This document shows, one piece after another, positions 11,001 to 21,370 of a stretch of 57,692 nucleotides of DNA. The DNA comes from Acanthaster planci. Its lineage: Eukaryota; Echinodermata; Asteroidea; Valvatida; Acanthasteridae. The notes under the pieces were generated by a model. That model was not told where the DNA came from, did no database searches, and worked only from the letters and a program-made list of their open reading frames with translations. Positions within the stretch are counted from its first letter, which is position 1, and each line of letters begins with the position of its first letter. The translations under genes were made by a program, and so were the position numbers. The DNA is taken from the NCBI RefSeq assembly GCF_001949145.1, contig NW_019091616.1, forward strand, positions 212,879 to 270,570, in the 5' to 3' direction.

Positions 11001-14000
11001 CTAACTGTAGGCAGTTTTATTGTACATGTAAGCATTTGTATGATTCTTTGGAGGTTTATAGTATTAGTACCTTTAATCAGCCTGAAAGGGATCCAATAGT
11101 TTTTCCTGGTTGTCTTCAACTGATACTACCTGTGCATCCTGCATGTCACAGGATTCTTCCTCATGAAAGGACTGGTCCCCAGGGTAGTAGATGTACAGGT
11201 GCAGTGTACATGTGAGCATGCATGTGTACTTGCAGTCAGACTCTTACTGGGACAAAAGGACGGGGAGATCGTGCTCACTGTACTTGTAATCTGTGTACTG
11301 TAGTTTTAATCATGGCAAAGCAGTACACCAGATTTTAAAATTGCACCGGTATTCAAAACGCTGCATCATCTTAATAATGGAAAGCTGACTGGTGTGCAAT
11401 GAAAGATGGTCTCCAATTATGCAAAGTTTCTTTATGTGTGTGCTTGGCAAGTGCAACCATGCCCTGGGTTGGGTTCGATATGCGTGGTAGTCTGTCACTC
11501 CTTGATGAGGACTTAGTGATGCTCTGACATGATGTCGGTCTCTTTCTCAAGCATGTACATGTAGTTAATACCCTATTCTGGATATTACACCCTGGGTTGC
11601 TAATGTAAATTAAAAGATGTCAACCATGTTAAAGAGGCCATATTGTAACTGAAAATTGGTGTGATTTTATTTTGACGTTGTTGGTTCTTGCTTTCACCTT
11701 TGGTTTATTTAGTTGGGTTGAATCTGCTTTGTTTGGGCTTTGGATCTAGAATTGGGTTTTGATCTGACCTCTTGTGCTTCTCAAGTAAAAAGTGTCAAAA
11801 AAATCCCTGAACTGCAATTGATGTTTAATGCTTTGTTAAGCTTTAAAGTTGCTTTGGTTGCAGTGTTTCACTGAGGGTTTTTGCCATTACACCTTTGTGA
11901 TCATGTGAACCGTATTTCAACAGCTCACTTACCCCACCTTTTTTCCCTTTTCCTTATGTTGCAGTGGTGGATGAGGGTATGGTGTCAAAGTAAGTGTGCC
12001 ATTGGAAAAAAAATACAGTAGCAAAAGTGATAAATTGGTTGTCAGCTGAGCATAATGAAACTTGATACCAGCAATCAATTAAAATTGTGGCCACTTCCCT
12101 CTTACATTATGAATGTGCTCATGGGCTGGCCTCAGCTAATTTCTAGTAGATAGGTTTCCCATGGGATTCCTAAGTGTGCTTACCACAGTCACCTCTTTCA
12201 ATGTCAGATTTGTTCACACTTTCTATACAGTTCACACAAGTTTTGCCCCTTTGCTTCTTACAGCATGAAGTGACACACAGGAAATGTGATGCACCAGAAA
12301 TTTGCACTACCTATTTTCTTACAAGTTTTCTCTTTAGTTCATAATGAGTAATGGTCGTGATTCCTTCTTCACTGACAACATGAATGGCACACCGTTAACT
12401 TTGCAATCTCTCACATACAGTCATTTCTTTATTATTAGTTTCGGAAGCTGAAAACAGCTCTGTTAGAGGAGTTTGATGCGAACAAGATGGACATTGTAAG
12501 TATCAACAGTAATTGACAGAGTGATCAGCATACAGAGATTATATTCAGTAGTTGAAATATGCCTGAGTAAAAGAAAGCCCTTGAATCAAATTGTGTACAA
12601 GAAAAAAACCTCCTTGTCTCAAATACCGTTAGTTGTGTGGTATGTGTAACATCAAATTTGACATTTCAAATTTCCCACATTTTCTCCAGCTTTCTGCAAG
12701 GCAACACAGTGGCACCTTCTTTATTCTTATAAATTTCAAGGGGCCTCAAGCCCCAGATAAACAAATATGTCTCCAGTCTTTCCAGGGCTGCGCACGCCTC
12801 AGTCCTGAAAAATCTTTTAAACCTCCTGTGGATTTTGAAATGGACCAAAGTGGAGCCCGTGCAAACTTCAAGTACTTTTTTCACTTTCTGTGAATTTTTT
12901 ACGCGTCATTGAAACTTGTCTATGTCGTGTTCCTTTGGTTTGATTTGCTGCACTTGTACTCCGCTCATGTAGATTGGGGAGTCCACCCCCGGTATAACCG
13001 GTTATTTGGAGGTCTCTGTCAATGGCCAGCTTGTCCATTCCAAGAAGGTAAGGGTGCAGTGTTTTATAGTTGCTGTGGGAGCAGCAGAATTGTTCAAGAC
13101 ACAAGGCGCTGTTCACTGTTTTCAAACAAATTGTTGCTAGTCCTGTTCCCCCCCCTTCTCCTGTCATAGCTGCTTGTGAGCTGTAATCTTATGATACAAG
13201 TTGATTATGACAAGGTTTAGAAAGAAATTAATAAATATACCGAGGCTGTAAAGGCAATTCAGGACGTATTTGTAAGTATTGCATAAATGCCACCTTACCA
13301 TGGATTGCTGAAAATTAACACTTATTGTTTATATTAGTAGGCACCTTGTACTAGGATAAGATTTGTCCTTGGTGGACATGCACATGTATTTTTATTATAC
13401 ATGTACAACAGAGAAGTTTTTACAGTTGACCTGAATTTCAGCGCAGCGTGTGTCTGTGCACATTTGCAGTTTGTCCATTTCCTGGCTCTTGATTTCAGCC
13501 TTGGCAGCATGCCAAAAGCAGGTACCGGTATACCCAATATTGACCCAGTGTATCAGCAAGTTATCTTCCCCTTACCTAAAGTGGTTGGCAGGGACCATCC
13601 TGTTTGGTTTCCTGACTGGTACCTCGTAAATATTAAAGTTGAATTTTATGGAAGCATTTAGGTCTAAGTTTGGTGAATTTTTTTCTCCATAGGAGAGTCA
13701 TACGCAACTACGTACATGTTTCCTCTTGGCTAGTAACAGGTTTGCATGAAGAGTGATAAAAAATAAAGCTTCAAACGATCATCTCCTTCTCACATACCGA
13801 TCAAAAACAACTGATGGTCATGTTCAATGGTTTAGCAAGCTTTACTGAATACGGAAATTTGCACCTCACATTTTTTCAGTGGTTCCTTGCTGTGTGACAG
13901 GAATGGTCACTGAGAACCAAGTGTGTGGGGTCTATAAGAAACTGAGATAAGTGCTTGTAAGTTGCCTTCTTTTGTTGCTGTTCCAGAATGGAGATGGCTA

Positions 14001-14061
14001 CATTGACAGTGACGCAAAAGAGAAGAAGATATTTAAAGCTGTGAAAGCTGCCATGGCTTAA
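8098..14061 (+). CDS. SELENOW: Selenoprotein W, five coding exons, in-frame UGA
   Basis: Coding exons are 8098-8129, 11965-11989, 12439-12495, 12973-13047 and 13987-14061; every junction is GT-AG and the phases agree. The product is 87 residues, the length of human SELENOW. It starts MPKVRISVVYC, continues GGUGYGVK, and ends KAVKAAMA before TAA at 14059-14061. The CxxU redox motif is Cys11-Gly-Gly-Sec14. Also conserved are the DI-GE-TP-TGY-EV-V-G-L-HSKK block (residues about 37-63) and the following GDGY. The family (Rdx/SelW, thioredoxin-like fold) is a cytosolic glutathione-linked redox protein. The start ATG has no upstream in-frame competitor with similar conservation. Intron 1 is long (3,835 nt) and carries a MITE; the others are 449-939 nt. 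A conventional gene caller would stop at the UGA or skip the 25-nt exon. Identification rests on motif and exon structure; I am very sure. Confidence 0.97.
9416..9662. mobile_element. MITE with about 30-bp terminal inverted repeats (SELENOW intron 1)
   Basis: The left end GGGCCAATTTCATAGAGCTG continues CTTAAGCACAAAAT; the right end is its near-perfect inverse (CTTAAGCAGCTGTATGAAAT then TGGCCCC). Total 247 bp, no coding sequence, AT-rich middle. The target duplication is not clear. Such palindromic non-autonomous DNA transposons are usually present in many genomic copies. Confidence 0.75.
9663..11964. other. Rest of SELENOW intron 1, no feature recognised
   Basis: Intronic DNA with scattered ACATGTAC words. 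Several overlapping short open frames at 9628-9962 carry no similarity. Confidence 0.5.
11965..11989 (+). CDS. SELENOW: SELENOW exon 2, 25-nt micro-exon with the Sec UGA
   Basis: The exon lies between a TTGCAG acceptor and a GTAAGT donor. Its first base completes the Cys11 codon begun in exon 1 (TG|T). It then reads Gly-Gly-TGA-Gly-Tyr-Gly-Val-Lys, with the TGA at 11972-11974. The position of TGA exactly three residues after the conserved Cys, as in vertebrate SELENOW, makes it a selenocysteine codon rather than a stop. Confidence 0.96.
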
Positions 14062-14084
14062 AATGTCTTCAGCGCAAACCAGGA

Positions 14085-14853
14085 GTGAGTGTCCCATTCC
14101 TGACACGACGTGGGTTGTGAAGGAGTGTTATTGTTTATTACATGTATGTTCTCCTGAATATGAGACTACAAGTAATCTTGTGTGATTGCATGTACACTGA
14201 AATAGGAAAATGTTCTGCTGTTAAAGGTGTGAGTACATTTCCAAGATTTACAAAAAAAATTGTAATCAAGCATGATGGATCTTGAGCTGGACCAAGAGGG
14301 GGCGCTATTTTCTTAGCAATGGAGGCTCCTTTGATGAAACTGAACTTTGCTGGTTCACGAATGACTAGTAAATCTAGGCTTCACGGTCGCATCGCTACCA
14401 ACCAAATGAACACTCCCAATCAACACGACTTTTTTCAACTGATGTGGGAGTGCTTCTGCTTGAAGCAGATTGTAAACTGGGTCAACATCATTTGCCTCCA
14501 AGTTTTACGTTAACCAGAGCCAGCAACATTAGTTGGACAAACAAATCTTTAGTATTTGGTGACATCTGAAGAGGTTTAATTGTCTACTTCCTAAAGTGAA
14601 CACTACTTAATATCCTTTTCTGAAGTAAATTACTGTGGATACTGTTTATCAATTGTAAACAAAGTAAAATCCTTCATGTATGACTTTTTTCTCACACCGA
14701 CTGCTGTGTGCAACAACAAAATAGGTAATAAATAGGTAATACATTTGCCGAATGGAGCATCCTCCTGAAGTACCTCTAACATTTTTGCTGTCAGACGCCA
14801 AGCATTTTGATGAATTTCTAATTGTTCTGTTTCTTCTTGACCTTTGCCCTCAG
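14085..14853 (+). other. SELENOW: Predicted 3'UTR intron of SELENOW
   Basis: A strong GTGAGT donor lies 24 nt after the stop codon and a pyrimidine-rich acceptor (CCTTTGCCCTCAG) ends at 14853, just before the SECIS. Splicing would place the SECIS in its own last exon, as in mammalian SELENOW genes. Without splicing the SECIS would still be in the 3'UTR, about 820 nt from the stop. The intron contains no recognisable coding sequence. Confidence 0.7.
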
Positions 14854-14878
14854 CCAAACGGACTTGACATTGGGGAGT

Positions 14879-14961
14879 GGATGGGCCTGTTTATGACGGG
14901 ATGAGCTTAAACGTGACTAACCCTCACAGGGCTCGTGCCTGATGCTTCACCAGGAACATCC
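14879..14961 (+). promoter_or_regulatory. SELENOW: SECIS element (selenocysteine insertion signal) of SELENOW
   Basis: Helix I pairs GGATG (14879-14883) with CATCC (14957-14961) and CCTG with CAGG, separated by a GG/AA internal loop. The non-Watson-Crick core has ATGA at 14893-14896 opposite TGAT at 14940-14943. Helix II follows (GATGAGCTT against GGGCTCGTGCC, one G-G mismatch), with the invariant AA at 14909-14910 exactly 12 nt after ATGA in the apical loop. This matches the eukaryotic SECIS consensus bound by SBP2. It lies downstream of the SELENOW stop on the same strand, as required for UGA decoding. The pairing was done by eye. Confidence 0.92.
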
Positions 14962-15059
14962 ACTGGCAATAGTCAACAGGAGTTTGATTCTGCCATTTCA
15001 CTTAGCAGTACTTTAGAATGTTTCGGGTACTAAAATCTGTTTCTTATGAACGTTAAAAA

Positions 15060-16140
15060 CATGCTCTCAGGTCGAGTGTCTTTTGTACAAATAAGTCTTA
15101 TGATGAACTTTTCACATCTAGGACAATCTTTCAATAAACCTCATGTTTTGTCAAACTTCACTTTAGGTGAAGACAGGTATTCTGGAATTGTACCGAACCA
15201 AATTAAAAGCAAATTTTGAATTAAGTACCGCAAAAGTTCAATGTCAGGAACAATTAGGAACGACCAGGCATGCTAGCAGGCGAAAGATTGACACCTTGAG
15301 GCACTCAGAACTACACCAGAGCGACTTGGTTTCAGACATCACTCTTTTCATGGGCAGAACCCAATGCAAATGTATGTATTAAGTTCGTCTGTCTGGTAAA
15401 ACAATTCAATTGGGTTGACCCTAGTCTCTCTTAATTTTATTTGGTTCAGTGCTACCCTAAGAACACCTATTTGAAACGGGTGTACGATGTAACTGAGTTT
15501 TTGAATAATATTTTTTGCCCCAGAATACAGCGTAGCAGTTATTGCTTTAGCAGTACGATGTTTCTTGGTGTGTGGATTTCATTTTGTTACATATATGTTC
15601 CATATCATTCAATCAAAATATATTGCTTATATTCTCTTCAGTATCAGTACTTATCTCCTTTAAATCACCAACACAAAACCGGCAACTGCTGGGAGTTTTC
15701 CCCTTAAAATTCACACGTTTTGCAGTGCACACTGAACACATACTCTCAGGCCCAGTGTCTTTTGTACAAATAAGTCAAATGGTAAATCATCGGTCGGTTA
15801 AACTCATGTTTCATGTGCAAGACATAACTAAGTTTTTAGACAATATTTTTGCCTCTGAATGCAATATAGCAGTGATTGATTTAGCAATTACATATCTACT
15901 TGGTGTGTGGTTTACATTTTGTCTCGTATATGTGCCGTAACATTCAATAAAAATACTTTGCTGTATATTCTCTTTTACAATAGATATTCAAAGATGATCC
16001 TGGGTATGAATGATTCTAGCATATCAGTACTGATCTCCTTCAAATCACCACTAGTCAAAAAAACGAAATGGTTTTTGTCCGAAAATTTTCATATCTAACA
16101 GGAACTGCTTGGCCGGGTTTCCCATTAAAATTGACATGCG
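15060..16140. repeat. Local direct repeats downstream of SELENOW
   Basis: CTCTCAGG-C-AGTGTCTTTTG TACAAATAAGTC occurs at about 15065 and 15740. A longer unit of about 300 nt at 15480-15720 (TTGGTGTGTGG, CATTCAAT-AAAATA, CAGTACT-ATCTCCTT) is repeated at 15810-16120. The first copy overlaps the end of the SELENOW 3'UTR, so the repeat may be a partial duplication of it. No gene seen. Confidence 0.65.
15133..15138 (+). terminator. SELENOW: Poly(A) signal of SELENOW
   Basis: AATAAA about 170 nt after the SECIS core, the first canonical signal downstream. The mRNA probably ends near 15150-15165. Confidence 0.65.
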
Positions 16141-16624
16141 AAAGTCCTTACTACTGTGTCGTCTTATATCAATAAGTTGCATAGTGTAAGACTGGCTCAC
16201 GAAAACAGTAGCAAATCAGTGTCAACGCTTATTTGTGGTCATTCTCCAGATGAAATTGTCATCACCCATCATTAGAAGACAATCAGTTATCAGTGTCTTG
16301 AAGTTTTTTCTAGTGGTGGTTGGCCTATCACAGGTGGATACATTTTCTGTAGATCCATACATCGGGCAGACCAAATTTAAGCGTCGTGTTGAAGTAGTGG
16401 AGCTATAAGTAAATTATTATGGAATGGTTTGTTTCTTAAGGTCAATAAAAGAGGTGTGGGAAGCGATTGTGAGATGCCTTAGATTGCAAGTTCATTGTAA
16501 TTCTTGGTAACACTTTTAGTAGAAGTCCAGTCGTTTGGAAAAGAAGGCTGCACTGCAATTTTAGCCTTTTCCAAATCATGATCATCGTTAACCCAAGTGA
16601 GGTTTGATCGACAGCAAGAGTTGT

Positions 16625-17160
16625 ATCAGTGCATATTGTGCGTTGTACTAAGCGCGCCAGTCCATGTTCGCTGTTGCCCTTTGTTTATACATGTACCCAA
16701 GCTGTTTGGTCCTGCTCGAGTGTCCTCTATAGTACTTAAAATAAGTTGGTAACCACCACTCCGATGAGACCCATGTACGGAAATTCGGCAACTTTTGACG
16801 AGGCCGCAAAGGTAAGCGCTTTATCAACATTTATTGTATGGTTTTTACAAGCGCCAGGCAGGGAATCTTTTACTTGAAATGCTCCTCGTCGGATAAACGG
16901 TCAAAAAGCCATTCTTGCTTCTAGAATTCATTTTCAATTACACTCTCTAATGAATGGAATTGTATCAGACGATTTTTTAGGATATCCTGTTGGTCCCGTT
17001 TCCCCTTGATTTTTTTTTCAAAACCAAACATAAAAGACTACGATATGTTTTATTACAATTGTGACGTTAGTCATTAGAGTAAGCAGGTAACTTTGTCAGA
17101 AATTGTAATTTCTTCTTTCATGGACGCCCTCAAACAAAATTGAAAGGAAACCTTGTAAAA
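16625..17160. repeat. Dispersed repeat, copy 2 (partner at 2930-3480)
   Basis: Same ordered blocks as copy 1. It contains a 13-codon open stretch MYGNSATFDEAAK (16773-16811) ending exactly at a GTAAGC donor. Copy 1 keeps the ATG, the GN-ATF core and the GTAAGC. Confidence 0.62.
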
Positions 17161-17546
17161 TACGGTACAATAATGCTTGGCAACCTGCGTTGATAGTCGT
17201 CTTTGGTATATCCAGGTGGGGGGGGCAAGGAAAACTCCCCCCCCCGGAATTTTTTTTTACAAATAATACTTGATACGTGAGTAGGAAAGAAAGTAATCGG
17301 TATACTTATTTAGAAAATATAAGCACCAAAGCCCTTAGAAAACAACACGAAATAAAAGCAAAGATGTTGGTTGAAATCACCCTCCAATCCAGTTTTACTT
17401 TCCAACTGCCGTGTTGGTTCATCTTTTTAGATGAGAAAAACTTGTTCTACAATCAATCAGGCGATGAGCTCAATTGAGGATTCGAATGCAGCTCTATAGC
17501 ATTGAACATAAGTGCAGCTTTAAGACCTTCCTTTTACTTGATCGTG

Positions 17547-17706
17547 CGGGGAGAGCGCGAACGCAGTCCCCACCATCAGAAATTGTACTCCGAGTTCCCC
17601 ACATTTGGGGGAATCGCAAGGGTCAACCCGCCCGAGTGCAATGGCTAGGCCTCACCTTGGGGGAACCGCCTTCTTGATCACGGTATCTCCTGAGCCAGGT
17701 AAGTAT
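17547..17706 (-). ncRNA. RNU1: U1 spliceosomal snRNA, leftward copy
   Basis: Read on the minus strand from 17706 the RNA begins ATACTTACCTGGC, the invariant U1 5' end that pairs with 5' splice sites. It then carries the stem-loop I region (GGAGATACCGTGATCA), the CCATTGCACTC loop of stem II, the CCCAAATGTGGG stem, the Sm-type site AATTTCTG, and the 3' stem-loop GGGGACTGCGTTCGCGCTCTCCCC. Length is about 160 nt, as expected for U1. It differs from the rightward copy at a few scattered sites. An AAGTAAAAGGAAGGTC block just past the 3' end resembles a snRNA 3' box. Confidence 0.96.
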
Positions 17707-17850
17707 GATTGATGATGGAAACTTTGGCTACTCAGTGTTTGGAGATATTAAAATCATTCATGGTGGTTCACTTTGTGCTTACTCAGGGCGGTAGGCAAAG
17801 CAATTGTCCTCAACTGCGCACGCGTAAACCTTTGATATGCAAGTGTTGGG
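17707..17850 (-). promoter_or_regulatory. U1 promoter (leftward copy): PSE-like block and octamer-like DSE
   Basis: Reading away from the U1 start on the minus strand, about 115 nt match the other U1 copy's upstream region, including AGTAGCCAAAGTTTCCATCATCAATC next to the start in part and a block GTGAACCACC near -65 that is the likely proximal sequence element. ACTTGCAT at 17837-17844 (about -135) is octamer-like and sits where a distal element would be. No TATA box is seen, as expected for Pol II snRNA genes. Confidence 0.7.
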
Positions 17851-18782
17851 CGACGTGTATTTATACGGATATTTGCCCGTATATTGTCAAGAATGGTGGA
17901 CCTTGAATTTGAACGATGAGGAATTCGGCTCTTAACATGACACTGAACGCAAGAGTGCAACGCACATGGTTCTTGAAGACTCCGTGCACATTATCCATAC
18001 AGAAGACGGCGTTAACACGCATTTCATTAACATCCATCAGAATCTTTGAAGGCGTTACTGGTCACAGTCTCAGTATTCATACGAGGTCTTTGAGTTCACT
18101 CCGGAAAATATCCAGAGAGATTCCATAACCCATTGGGTCGGTAATGGTGCTTGACGGAAGGGGGTGTTAACATTTGAAATTTTGCCTCTCGTCCAATTCT
18201 GGAACTTTGACCTTTCACTAAAGTGTTGTCAGTAAGTGTGCACACGCTCTAGCTTTTGCAGTCTCCGATGAGACCCAGACACAAAGTTATATTAATTTAT
18301 GGACTCGCAACGTCACTATAACCCCTAGTCAGTTAAACAGACGTGTCACGTATCATCACCAAGCTTGTTGGGATAGGTTTATCAATCCGAAAATGCCGCA
18401 GTTAATGCCGTCAGTGTCGGTTTAATGGAATTTTACATCAGAGGATGTAAATTTATACTGTTTAGGATTCTCAACGACGTTTGATCAGAGGTCAACAAAT
18501 ACTGTGGGATGAAGGTTTCGGAAGACTTAAAAATGGATTGGTCAAAGTCGACTATTCCAAGTATGATGTAGGCCTACGTGATTCTGCAAACAACACTGCA
18601 TTTTGTATAAAGGTAGGCCTACGGCTGCGTCAGAAATGTTTGGCTGTGGAGGCTGGAGATGATATACATGCACTCGCACACCGTTACGCATGAAGTCTTT
18701 GTATCTTTTACAAGTGCCTGTCTGATTAGGAGCCAAGTTCCTTATTCATAGTCAAAGCCGCATCCGCATCTTGACAATACTA

Positions 18783-18926
18783 CTTCATTTGCATATGAAA
18801 GGTGATGCACTTGCGCAGTTGAGGACAATTACTTTGCCTACCGCCCTGATTTTAGCACAAAGTGAACCACCGTGACTGCTTTTAATACCTCCAAACTTCG
18901 AGTAGCCAAAGTTTCCATCATCAATC
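18783..18926 (+). promoter_or_regulatory. U1 promoter (rightward copy): PSE-like block and octamer DSE
   Basis: ATTTGCAT at 18787-18794 (-140) is a perfect octamer. Conserved with the partner promoter are TTGAGGACAATT, TTTGCCTACCGCCCTGA, GCACAAAGTGAACCACC and AGTAGCCAAAGTTTCC. The GTGAACCACC block at about -65 is the best PSE candidate. Conservation stops just upstream of the octamer, which marks the likely functional limit. Confidence 0.72.
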
Positions 18927-19087
18927 ATACTTACCTGGCTCAGGAGACACCGTGATCAAAAAGGCGGTTCTCCCAAGGCGAGGCCTAGCCATTGCACTCG
19001 GGCGGGTTGACCCTTGCGATTCCCCCAAATGTGGGGAACTCGGGAGTACAATTTCTGATAGTGGGGACTGCGTTCGCGCTCTCCCCG
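18927..19087 (+). ncRNA. RNU1: U1 spliceosomal snRNA, rightward copy
   Basis: The RNA starts with ATACTTACCTGGC at 18927 and shows the same ordered elements: stem I, the CCATTGCACTC loop, the CCCAAATGTGGGG stem, the Sm-like AATTTCTGA, and the terminal hairpin with the TGCGTTCGCG loop, ending at about 19087. A block AATCAAAAAGAAGGTC follows, similar to that after the leftward copy, so it is a likely 3' box. The RNA is nearly identical to the partner copy, differing at a handful of positions, and there are no truncations. Both are probably functional. Confidence 0.96.
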
Positions 19088-19099
19088 AACAATTAATCA

Positions 19100-20150
19100 A
19101 AAAGAAGGTCCAACGGAGAAACTGACGCACAATCTACACGCAATATCATTTTCGGACGCACACGAAGGTGAGTTTGGCGCTTTTAGATTTTCTCATGTGT
19201 ATTTACCTGATACTGTGACAACTGTTTGCTATGTACATATAGATAAACGCGTATAGGTTTACTGTAATGTAAGAGGCACCATTTACAAGGCAGAGAAATG
19301 TGTCTGAAGAACTACATCACAGATCAGATACATCACATAACATGTTATTTAGCAGAACTATTGTAGTCCTGGTTCACTAAAACGTGCTAGGAGTGTCCAT
19401 AATCCCTGGAGGTCGTCTTATTAGCCACACGTTAAGTTTAAGGGACACACTCACTTATTTACATGCAACCAGGTGTTTTTCTTACGTACCTTCATACGTC
19501 TTTCTTGGGGTGGGGACATTTTTGGAGCTCACATAATTCCATCACCTACTGTAAGCCGTACATAACACCTTTACAAAGCATTGCCTTTTACTCATTGCTC
19601 AACGACCAACTAAAAACGGGAACTTCACGGGCTAATTCCCGATTCCCATATCGTCACTGAATGGAGTGTGGCTGGTTGTTAAATTTGAGTACGAAACGCT
19701 TTAAGTTAAAAATGTTCTTAAAAAAAGACATCAAACTTCCAAGACGGAAAATCTTAATTTGACAGGGTTATGAGTGATCTTCATAGAGTGATACCCACGT
19801 CATTACCCATTTTCAGCCAGCACCATCTGGAAAAACCTGCGAAAATTCAAGAGGGAGGCTACCAACCTCCAATCTTAATCAACGGCATTCTGGGCCACGC
19901 CGGACAGGAGGTCAGCGGAAAACATCGAATTGGTGGGGCTCAGCAGCATGTCCACCCGCATGTCAGTGCGAGACAGACTATCGAATTGCCAAGACGGATG
20001 ATTTTTTTGTCAGTGTAGGCAGCTACAGGCAGATCATCTCGCTATTGGCGATGAAGCAGGAGTTTCTCTCGACCGAAAAGTCAACTCACCCGATATTTCG
20101 AGAGTACACTCCAAACAACACCCAGTTACCTTCAATTACGAGCGCAACCT
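19100..20150. other. Between U1 and the transposase relic, no gene recognised
   Basis: Short frames only. Sequence from about 19770 onward may belong to the decayed transposon. Confidence 0.45.
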
Positions 20151-20159
20151 AACATCGGA

Positions 20160-20410
20160 AAGTAATTGTGTGGTAGCCTTTACGGCAAAAGCCTCGTCGT
20201 CGGCTGACGTTAACTTGAAATGTTAAATGATTCCATTCCCATCCTTTTCTAGGTTCAGGATGATGTGTTTAGGCGCCCGTGGGCTCAAGATGGCGCTCTG
20301 GCTCATCGTCTATACAGGACAGCCCATGGCGTTGAATCATTGCACAAATGGCCACCAAGGCATCCAGACCTCAGCCCCTGTAATTTCTACCCTAGGGATG
20401 CTAGAACTCT
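20160..20410 (+). pseudogene. Decayed DDE-superfamily transposase fragment
   Basis: Around 20250-20400 the frame reads VQDDVFRRPWAQDGALAH, then after a short gap KWPPRHPDLSPCNFY. QDGAxAH and WPPRxPDLxPxxF are the hallmark blocks around the second and third catalytic acidic residues of mariner/Tc1-like (DDE_3) transposases. Just upstream, in another frame, GSLYGKSLV resembles the preceding conserved block. Stops and shifts between blocks show it is dead. The protein-like part may start as far back as about 19770, but I cannot prove that. Confidence 0.65.
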
Positions 20411-21370
20411 AAGGTGCACACACCTCTTTTTCCAGAGTTACGTCCTGTGGCAGACTCCAGCTGTTAAACAGTGCATGTAAAAAAAAAGGTATTCCAGCTT
20501 TAGGGGTTGAACATGCCGAGGTTAATCAGGTTGACAAGTTGTGTGGTAGAAAGCAACCCCTCGGCTTTCCATTGATATTTCGAGCCCCACTTCTGCCACG
20601 CACGACCGAGTTGTTATTGAAAACGGCAAGTTCAAAATACATTTTTGCAAAAGTGGACTGTTCCGTTTGGTTGGGATATTGCAGAAGTGGTCAGCAAAGA
20701 GAACAGCAAAGTAGATAGACGCTAGGGGGTTTGATCCCGCCCGTCGTGGCAAAAATTGCCATCAAGATTATCATCAGTCACTAGGTTTTTTGCTCAGATT
20801 CAGATGCACAGAAGATTGATGTGTTCGTCCAAATGCCCGAGGAACACCTCTGTCGCATTTCTGGAGCCGGCTTCGGGTAGAAAAACTCCAGGCTAAGGGC
20901 GACTTTATTTGAGGCACATCTCAAACGCCTGGAGCTGTTTAAAATTGAAACAAGAAATTATATTCAAGTGGATGTTTGGGTGGCTTAGGATATGGAATTT
21001 GTTACGTGAAACAAATTTCCGATGCTTTGAACTCTAAAATTATCTCAGCTTCGTGAAGATTTCTTCCCTGTGTTGAGGGTTACAGACTAACAAAAGTTGT
21101 GGTTTGCTAGAGGAAGATCGACACCCAAATGGAATTATTTTTATTCAGTTTAAAAACATCCACGGGCCTGTTGTCAATTCAAAAACGAATCTCCCACAGA
21201 ATTTAAGTGGCGCCAGCGTGCGCGCAATTTTCTTCTCGCGTCCTGTTAGCAAACGCAATGAGCAAACTGCTTAAAATGGCAATAGCGTTCCCTTCGAATA
21301 AAATGTCGATTTTCGAATAAAATGTTCCAATTCAAAGTATAACATCATATAGTAGCGATGGACGTAAGTG

